From Thermodesulfobacteriota bacterium (GTDB lineage: Bacteria; Desulfobacterota; QYQD01), in NCBI GenBank assembly GCA_030017815.1, contig JASEGX010000022.1:1-12221 (forward strand): 12,221 nt of DNA. The letters are read 5' to 3'. Numbering within the stretch: position 1 is the first letter of the stretch; each line of letters starts with the position of its first letter. A model generated the notes under the pieces. It did no database searches, was not told the origin of the DNA, and saw nothing but the letters and a program-made list of their open reading frames with translations. Positions 7,497 through 12,221 of this stretch are shown piece by piece. Made by a program: the position numbers and the translations under genes.

Positions 7497-8708
7497 TCAC
7501 AGCTCCAAAACGTTCTTTCCCTTGTTCTCTAACGCATACCAGACCGAAAGATAGTCTCTTATCTGCCTGGTTATAAGGAAATTAATCCGCACATATTCCT
7601 TCCCTTTTTCACCCATCCGCCGGGCCATATCCGGATTATTCAAAAACTGCCTTATCCTGAAGGCAGCCCCTTCTACAGAATGTACAAGGAAGCCCGTAAC
7701 GCCATGAACTATTTGCAGGGGGATACCGCCCACAGCCCCCCCTATGACCGGCTTTCCTTTCCACATAGCCTCAGAAACGGTAAGGCCAAACCCTTCCCGC
7801 GTGGACTTTTGCAGAATGACATCCGCCATCCTCTGAAGGGCGTTTATGTCCCTGTCGCTAAATGTTGGTAATAGAAGAATAAATATGTCAGGATCACTGG
7901 CCGCACACGCCCTTACCTCTTTTAAAACCTCCTCTCCCTCCGGATCGTCGGTCGCCGGGCTCCCGGCCAGGATAAGAATACAATCATTATATTTCTTAAC
8001 AATCTTATAAGCCTTTATTATTCCTGTCGGATCCTTAAACCGGTCAAAGCGTGAAACTTGCAAAATTATTGGCCTATCTCTTGGTATCTGAAGTCTTTCC
8101 GAAACCTCGCTTATCTCCTGGTCGCTAAGCTCACGGTTCTTTTCGCTCAATGGGTCTATTGACGGAGCAATGATAAATTCGTCTATCGGTATAGACCGTG
8201 CAAATCTGGCCACAGAAAAAATTGCGGCGTCATATTTTTCCCAATAACGCCTGAGATAATCGCTCACTTTTTTCAAAGGGTTTGAGGCATCGATGTGACA
8301 TCTCCATATCCATTTGCCGGTTTTCCTGAATTCGATAAGGGGCGCCGGCTGGGGATCGTGAATTAATACCGCGTCAGCCTCAAGGTTGATCTTCTCTGCG
8401 TTTCTTTTGTTTACTTCGTAGTGATGCCCCCACATTTCCTTGCTTATATGGTCAAGATTCCCCTGAAGCGTGTTGTGGATCTTTTTTGTTATATTAAAAA
8501 ACTCATCGTCTCCCTCAATGACTTCCCATCTTGCACTTATACCAATTTCCTGAAGCAGGGGTATCATTCTCTGGAGTATCTCAGCTACCCCGCCACCGGC
8601 GCGGGTAGAATTTATGTGGAGAAAAGCCTTATTCCTTAATTTCTCGCCAAGCTTTTGCAGAAGCTGCAAATCGCCTTTAGGAGTAATACCTGCGTAGTCT
8701 GAAATCAT
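7497..8708 (-). CDS. treT: trehalose synthase TreT (NDP-glucose:glucose glycosyltransferase, GT4)
   Basis: This cytosolic 403-residue GT-B enzyme is predicted to join NDP-glucose and free glucose into trehalose in a single step. The reaction is reversible in some archaea and runs one way in others. The N-terminal half carries the TreT hallmarks HINSTRAGGGVAEIL at 31-45 and WEVIEGDDEFF at 61-71, then HDPQPAP at 117-123 and WRCHID at 135-140. The C-terminal half has QVSRFDRFKDP at 217-227 and the GT4 E-x7-E motif E305-GFGLTVS-E313. Length and motifs match archaeal TreT closely. The ATG is 3 bases past the stop of the duplicated protein. A GGAGG lies inside that upstream gene about 11 bases before the ATG, so translation is probably coupled. 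It gives the cell a second trehalose route independent of the OtsA-OtsB fusion. A kojibiose- or sucrose-type GT4 is possible but less likely. Confidence 0.9.
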   Translation of the reverse strand: MISDYAGITPKGDLQLLQKLGEKLRNKAFLHINSTRAGGGVAEILQRMIPLLQEIGISARWEVIEGDDEFFNITKKIHNTLQGNLDHISKEMWGHHYEVNKRNAEKINLEADAVLIHDPQPAPLIEFRKTGKWIWRCHIDASNPLKKVSDYLRRYWEKYDAAIFSVARFARSIPIDEFIIAPSIDPLSEKNRELSDQEISEVSERLQIPRDRPIILQVSRFDRFKDPTGIIKAYKIVKKYNDCILILAGSPATDDPEGEEVLKEVRACAASDPDIFILLLPTFSDRDINALQRMADVILQKSTREGFGLTVSEAMWKGKPVIGGAVGGIPLQIVHGVTGFLVHSVEGAAFRIRQFLNNPDMARRMGEKGKEYVRINFLITRQIRDYLSVWYALENKGKNVLEL

Positions 8709-8711
8709 CCC

Positions 8712-9377
8712 TTATACAACCTCCATATCACGCCTGGCCTCCTTCTCAACCACTTCGGTTATATGCTTCCTGATCTCCTCTATACTATGCATAAAAGGAT
8801 CTATGGCCCTTACCTTTTCTGCCAGATCTTTCTTATCCAGAGAGGTGTCTATCCACGCAGAAAAATCATCTATGCCGCCGCCCAGACGCATCCTTGCCTC
8901 GTAGAAATGATAATATATCGAACCGGCATCCACATATTTTATGGCCATTAAAAATTCGGCAAGGTTCTTTGCTCTTACCCCGACGGGGAATATAAGGGTT
9001 ATGGTCTCATTAAAATGGAATTCATCTCCGGACATGGCCTCCCTTGGCTCAGGAAAATCTTCTAAATAGCGGTCGATTACCGCCAGCAGCACGCCGCGCA
9101 AATCCTCTATGGTCTTAAATTCGTATGGGTCTAGAACCGATAGATGCTCGGCAAGCGCCTCTTCTTCCAGACTTTCTCCGGCCCATTGGGCAAAATCGTT
9201 GGTATATTGATAGATATGACCCTTCAAGAAATATTGGTAGGTGTGATGAAATATGGCTTCGTCACTAACACGAACAATTATCTCTCTGAGTTCTCGGAGA
9301 TTTTTTGCCTTCTCTCCCGTGGATCTTAATATGCTCGCGCACTGTCTGAGCTCAAAGGGCGCTATAGGTTTCTCCAT
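8712..9377 (-). CDS. uncharacterised protein with two tandem copies of one domain (possibly DUF5752-like), upstream of treT
   Basis: This soluble acidic protein of 221 residues has no signal peptide or membrane segment. Two halves align by eye with an offset of 110-112: GEKAKNL at 21-27 with GVRAKNL at 133-139, IFHHTYQ at 42-48 with IYYHFYE at 154-160, NDFAQW at 60-65 with DDFSAW at 170-175, and LDPYEFKTIEDLR at 82-94 with IDPFMHSIEEIR at 192-203. Conserved H45/H157, W65/W175 and the DP pairs (83-84, 193-194) mark each copy. This looks like an ancient duplication of a helical domain of about 85 residues. I know of no function; a link to the DUF5752 family is from memory and unchecked. The 3-base gap to treT implies it works with trehalose synthesis, perhaps as a regulatory or scaffold subunit. 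The ribosome site is weak (GGTAGAG next to ATG), so the start is less certain than the frame. Confidence 0.85.
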   Translation of the reverse strand: MEKPIAPFELRQCASILRSTGEKAKNLRELREIIVRVSDEAIFHHTYQYFLKGHIYQYTNDFAQWAGESLEEEALAEHLSVLDPYEFKTIEDLRGVLLAVIDRYLEDFPEPREAMSGDEFHFNETITLIFPVGVRAKNLAEFLMAIKYVDAGSIYYHFYEARMRLGGGIDDFSAWIDTSLDKKDLAEKVRAIDPFMHSIEEIRKHITEVVEKEARRDMEVV

Positions 9378-9484
9378 CTCTACCGCCAGTGCCCGTTTCC
9401 GGGTGTATTTCGTTTATCTGATTGATTTATCGGCAACATCCTGTTAACTATAAACTATCACATCTTGCTAAGATAGGCAAATTT
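9378..9484. promoter_or_regulatory. divergent control region between the duplicated-domain gene and glycerate kinase
   Basis: This 107-base gap must hold promoters for both directions if the genes are not read from elsewhere. Rightward, TATAAA at 9449-9454 is a possible -10, but its best -35 (TTATCG at 9427-9432, 16-base spacer) is poor. Leftward, GATAAA at 9431-9426 with TTTATA at 9454-9449 (17-base spacer) is also weak. In the leftward transcript CCCG-GAAA-CGGG (9403-9392) forms a small hairpin with a GNRA tetraloop 14 bases before the ATG. Confidence 0.35.
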
Positions 9485-10822
9485 ATGGATAACCTTTGCT
9501 CCGCAGCCCGGAAGGTCTTCCGGGCCGCCCTTAAGGCCGTTGATCCGTATAAGGCCGTATATGACTCCCTTGCCATCAAAGGTACCGTGCTCTCCCTGGG
9601 CGGTAAGAGACGGGAAAAACGCCCGTATGATCTGACACGGTATAAAAGAATCCTTGTCCTTGGGGCCGGGAAAGCGACGGTACCCATGGCCACCGCCTGC
9701 GAACAAATATTAAAAAAGAGGATAGACAAGGGGCTGGTCATTACCAAATATGGCCACTCGGGGCCTCTTGGATATATAATGGTTATAGAAGCCGGCCACC
9801 CCCTGCCGAATACGGCCGGACTTTGTGGAGCTCAAAAGATCGTAACCCTGCTTAAAGAAACCCGGGCCGATGACTTGGTAATATTTCTTACCTCAGGCGG
9901 GTGCTCCGCTCTGCTGCCCTTGCCCGTACCCCCCATCACCTTATCTGAAAAAAAGAAACTGACCGATCTCCTTCTCAGGTCGGGGGCGACTATTCACGAG
10001 ATAAACACCGTGCGCAAACACATCTCCATGACCAAGGGAGGAAACCTGGCCCGGTTGGCCTACCCTTCCACGGTGATCAATCTGATCCTCTCCGACGTCG
10101 TGGGAGATGACCTGGATGTTATAGGCTCAGGACCTTTTGTCCCTGACTCTTCCACCTTCCGGGAGGCCTGGGATGTACTGGAAAAATATAATCTTAAGTC
10201 CAGGTTGCCCAAAAGTATTATCAAACATCTCCGGGCTGGGCTGGAAAGGAAGGTACAAGAGACTCCAAAACCCGGTCAACCATACTTCCGCAAGGTTAAA
10301 AACCGTATCATTGGAAGTAATTTGGTAGCCTTGAAGGCCGCGGAGACAAAAGCAAGGGATCTGGGGTTTGAAACGTTAATTCTATCATCCCAAATGCAGG
10401 GCGAGGCAAGGGCATTGGCTAAAAATTACGCGGCCATAGCTAAGGAAAGTGTCAAATCTGGACATCCTTTTTCCCCACCGGTCTGTCTTCTGGCTGGAGG
10501 AGAACCAACCGTAACAGTTAAGGGTAATGGCCTGGGTGGGAGGAATACTGAACTCGCCCTGGCATTAGCTATTGAAATTCAGGGCCTGGACAGGACGACT
10601 TTCCTCAGTGGTGGGACAGACGGGACAGATGGCCCTACAGATGCCGCCGGGGCCATAGTAAACGGCAGTACCTATAGAAAGGCCATTAAAAAGGGCTTGA
10701 AGCCTGAAAACTATCTTGCACACAACGATTCCTATACTTTTTTTAAAGAGACAGGGGGGCTACTTATAACCGGCCCCACAAGAACCAATGTTATGGACAT
10801 CCATATTATGCTGATAGGATAG
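9485..10822 (+). CDS. glycerate 2-kinase, MOFRL family
   Basis: This cytosolic enzyme of 445 residues is predicted to phosphorylate D-glycerate to 2-phosphoglycerate with ATP. LGAGKA at 59-64 holds the catalytic lysine region, and the SGGCSAL loop is at 137-143. NTVRKHIS at 174-181, LSDVVGDDLDVIGSGP at 202-217, GGEPTV at 338-343, GGRNTELAL at 351-359 and GTDGTDGPTDAAGA at 377-390 follow, and the C terminus GPTRTNVMDIHIML (430-443) is standard for the MOFRL domain. An upstream TTG at 9422 would add 21 residues, but I chose the ATG. The family begins right here (ARKVFRAALKAVDP), the extra residues look non-conserved, and an AGG sits 8 bases before the ATG. Its stop abuts that of the convergent glycosyltransferase. 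Beside a GpgS/MGS-like enzyme it may recycle glycerate freed from glucosyl- or mannosylglycerate, or feed phosphoglycerate to its synthesis. The serine-cycle or sugar-acid role known in other bacteria is the alternative. Confidence 0.92.
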   Translation: MDNLCSAARKVFRAALKAVDPYKAVYDSLAIKGTVLSLGGKRREKRPYDLTRYKRILVLGAGKATVPMATACEQILKKRIDKGLVITKYGHSGPLGYIMVIEAGHPLPNTAGLCGAQKIVTLLKETRADDLVIFLTSGGCSALLPLPVPPITLSEKKKLTDLLLRSGATIHEINTVRKHISMTKGGNLARLAYPSTVINLILSDVVGDDLDVIGSGPFVPDSSTFREAWDVLEKYNLKSRLPKSIIKHLRAGLERKVQETPKPGQPYFRKVKNRIIGSNLVALKAAETKARDLGFETLILSSQMQGEARALAKNYAAIAKESVKSGHPFSPPVCLLAGGEPTVTVKGNGLGGRNTELALALAIEIQGLDRTTFLSGGTDGTDGPTDAAGAIVNGSTYRKAIKKGLKPENYLAHNDSYTFFKETGGLLITGPTRTNVMDIHIMLIG

Positions 10823-12088
10823 CTAAGCCCTTTCACTCAGTTTTTCATATACCTTTCTTTTCTTATCCCACATCTTAAGCAGATAGCCCTTCTGTTCTTC
10901 GAAAGCCTCGGCATTTTTCTCTACAATCTCTTCAGCCTTGGAAGAATCCATATCCCACGTTTCTCGAACAAAGGAGGCTACCCTTGCATAATAGAGCGGC
11001 GTCATTAGATCTACCAACTTGTTCCGGTTCATCGGCCAATAGTGGAAAGTGGCGGCCAATTCGTACAGAATCCGGACCCAGGTCTCTACCGGTAAAGAGA
11101 AGTCCTTCGCGCTCATCCTGGTGGCCTTTTTAAGGTCGCTGTAACTATCAGAATCCAGTATATCTTTCCAGAAAGATCCAAATTGTTTAAAGCCAACCTG
11201 AAAATTATAAATGAGCCCGTCTAAATCGACCTTGATCGGTTCAGGTTCCGAACATTTCTCAGCGCCGAAGGTCTCCACCGGCGTACTTTTCTTTATCTTT
11301 TTCCAATAAGATTCATTCTGTTCCATGAGATAAAAGATAGTCCACACCACTTGGCGGAACATCGGTCCCAGGTGTGCGGCCGGGTCCTTGGCGTCGTGCA
11401 CCTTGACCCCCAGGTTAGCCTGACAAATCTTAAATCCTTGCACAGCGGCCTGAGTGGTCATCCAGATATCTATACCAAAACGAGCAATTTCCGTATCCCA
11501 TACTGGTTGATCAATATAGTAAGAAGCTACTTCCTGGGAAAAAGCAAAATCACCCCCTATGGGTTGGCGAATGCGTTTCCCATACAGGGCACGGGTCAAG
11601 TTATAAACTATATTATTCGTTATCGTGCCGTCGTACTTATAACGACAATAAACAGGCGTAACATAGTGATAACCTTTTTCCAGAACCGGAGAGAGCAGGT
11701 GATGAACCCAGTCCGATGTGATACTCCTGATGTCTGAATCTACCACGATACAGGCCTTGACATTCAACTTCACCGCAGCCTCAAAAATAGATCTAAAGGC
11801 GGTACCCTTACCGCTCGGTCCCCGGTAAATGGACAGGAGCTTTTCCTGCCAGGGCTTAAGCTGAAATTCTTTCACGACCTCCCGGCTATCGTCTGTAGAG
11901 CCTCCGTCAGCTATCATAATTACGTTCTTGTGTTCCTTGTAATACTTGTCCAGGCCGTGGGAAACCATTTGGATCACATGGGCTATAGTCCGTTCGTTGT
12001 TATAGGCGGGAATACCCACCAGAACATCGGCCCGGCCGATCTCCTCCAGTCTTTTCAAGGTATATGGTCTTAATGCGGTATAATACAC
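10823..12088 (-). CDS. GT-A glycosyltransferase resembling glucosyl-3-phosphoglycerate / mannosylglycerate synthase
   Basis: This cytosolic 421-residue protein has no membrane segments. Its first 250 residues carry a GT-A fold: VGIPAYNNE at 24-32, ADGGSTDDS at 60-68, GPSGKGTA at 90-97 and the metal-binding DSD at 117-119. QPIGGDFA is at 175-182, FGIDIWMTTQA at 204-214 and NLGVKVH at 225-231, with H231 a likely metal ligand. The order and wording of these motifs match GpgS (GT81) and Rhodothermus mannosylglycerate synthase (GT78). The helical tail, including PLYYARVASFV at 364-374, resembles the MGS C-terminal domain. The product is probably glucosyl- or mannosylglycerate or its phosphate. I cannot decide the donor sugar, or whether the acceptor is glycerate or 3-phosphoglycerate; no matching phosphatase lies in this window. 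The GTG start follows GGAGG by 5 bases, which is convincing. The protein reads toward the glycerate kinase gene with no space between the stops. Confidence 0.83.
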   Translation of the reverse strand: MYYTALRPYTLKRLEEIGRADVLVGIPAYNNERTIAHVIQMVSHGLDKYYKEHKNVIMIADGGSTDDSREVVKEFQLKPWQEKLLSIYRGPSGKGTAFRSIFEAAVKLNVKACIVVDSDIRSITSDWVHHLLSPVLEKGYHYVTPVYCRYKYDGTITNNIVYNLTRALYGKRIRQPIGGDFAFSQEVASYYIDQPVWDTEIARFGIDIWMTTQAAVQGFKICQANLGVKVHDAKDPAAHLGPMFRQVVWTIFYLMEQNESYWKKIKKSTPVETFGAEKCSEPEPIKVDLDGLIYNFQVGFKQFGSFWKDILDSDSYSDLKKATRMSAKDFSLPVETWVRILYELAATFHYWPMNRNKLVDLMTPLYYARVASFVRETWDMDSSKAEEIVEKNAEAFEEQKGYLLKMWDKKRKVYEKLSERA

Positions 12089-12148
12089 CCTGGCCTCCGT
12101 TTATTATACTGGGATGCGGGCTGGTTTAGTGGAGTAGAAATATCTGAT

Positions 12149-12177
12149 ATTGTAATTAATGGCGCGGTGGAAATCAA
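12149..12177 (-). promoter_or_regulatory. candidate promoter of the GT81/GT78-like gene
   Basis: On the minus strand TTGATT (12177-12172) is followed by 17 bases and TACAAT (12154-12149), 4 of 6 and 5 of 6 matches to the sigma70 boxes. Transcription would begin near 12142, leaving a leader of about 54 bases. A closer TATAAT at 12108-12103 was passed over because its transcript would start within the ribosome site. Confidence 0.5.
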
Positions 12178-12192
12178 AAGGCAAAAACAAAA

Positions 12193-12221
12193 TGGAGCGG
12201 GAAACGGGATTCGAACCCGCG
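12193..12221 (-). tRNA. 3' end of tRNA-Gly (truncated by window edge)
   Basis: On the minus strand the last bases form a complete T arm: GCGGG, the loop TTCGAAT, then CCCGT. The acceptor strand TTCCCGC, discriminator T and an encoded CCA (12195-12193) follow. The acceptor sequence is the same as that of E. coli tRNA-Gly with anticodon GCC, so glycine is likely. The anticodon itself is outside the window, which leaves some doubt on identity. A T-rich stretch follows the CCA. Confidence 0.85.

Noticed and set aside
9422..9484. TTG-started 21-residue extension of the glycerate kinase
   Set aside because: There is no ribosome site, the residues are unlike the family, and it would take up most of the divergent control region.
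11351..11737. 128-codon plus-strand open frame inside the GT81/GT78-like gene
   Set aside because: It lies antisense to the conserved acceptor-site motifs and has no coding signs of its own.
12103..12108. Perfect minus-strand TATAAT just before the glycosyltransferase gene
   Set aside because: Transcription would start around 12096, inside the ribosome site, and no -35 box is found at 16-18 bases; TTGATT-17-TACAAT further upstream is better.
1..12221. Search for CRISPR arrays, transposases, integrases, toxin-antitoxin pairs and phage genes
   Set aside because: No regularly spaced repeats, terminal inverted repeats or matching protein motifs were seen in any part of the window.

Overview
This window comes from a bacterial chromosome. 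The evidence is Shine-Dalgarno-led genes, sigma70-type promoters, a tRNA-Gly with an encoded CCA end, and wholly bacterial-style compact packing. Base composition is moderate, with frequent GTG and TTG starts. The mix of a PolX/PHP polymerase, a fused trehalose-6-phosphate synthase/phosphatase, an archaeal/thermophile-style TreT and a GT78/GT81-like glycosyltransferase would fit a free-living Gram-negative lineage such as Desulfobacterota or Nitrospirota. That placement is inference, because no taxonomic marker is complete here.

Layout, left to right. 1-44 (-) is the first 14 codons of an unidentified gene whose ATG overlaps the polX stop. 41-1765 (-) is a PolX-family DNA polymerase with a PHP domain. 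1766-2109 is a 344-base non-coding stretch with several hairpins. 2110-5431 (-) is a two-gene operon: a TTG-started MscS channel followed 16 bases later by a GTG-started OtsA-OtsB fusion. 5432-5702 is a divergent control region with a near-consensus promoter facing right. 5703-7481 (+) is a ClC-type chloride protein with two CBS domains. 7497-9377 (-) is a second two-gene operon: a protein with an obvious internal duplication, then TreT. 9485-10822 (+) is a MOFRL-type glycerate 2-kinase. 10823-12088 (-) is a GT-A glycosyltransferase resembling glucosyl-3-phosphoglycerate/mannosylglycerate synthases. 12193-12221 (-) is the 3' end of tRNA-Gly.

Apart from polX and the tRNA, nearly every gene can be tied to osmotic balance. 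Trehalose can be made by two unrelated routes (OtsA-OtsB and TreT). A second class of solute, glucosyl- or mannosylglycerate, is suggested by the GT next to a glycerate kinase. MscS would vent solutes on hypo-osmotic shock, and ClC would move chloride. The cluster is therefore best read as a compatible-solute and osmotic-stress locus lying directly downstream of a tRNA gene. The duplicated protein ahead of TreT is the least understood part and the best candidate for a new component. Each biochemical assignment rests on motifs visible in the sequence; the joint role is inference.
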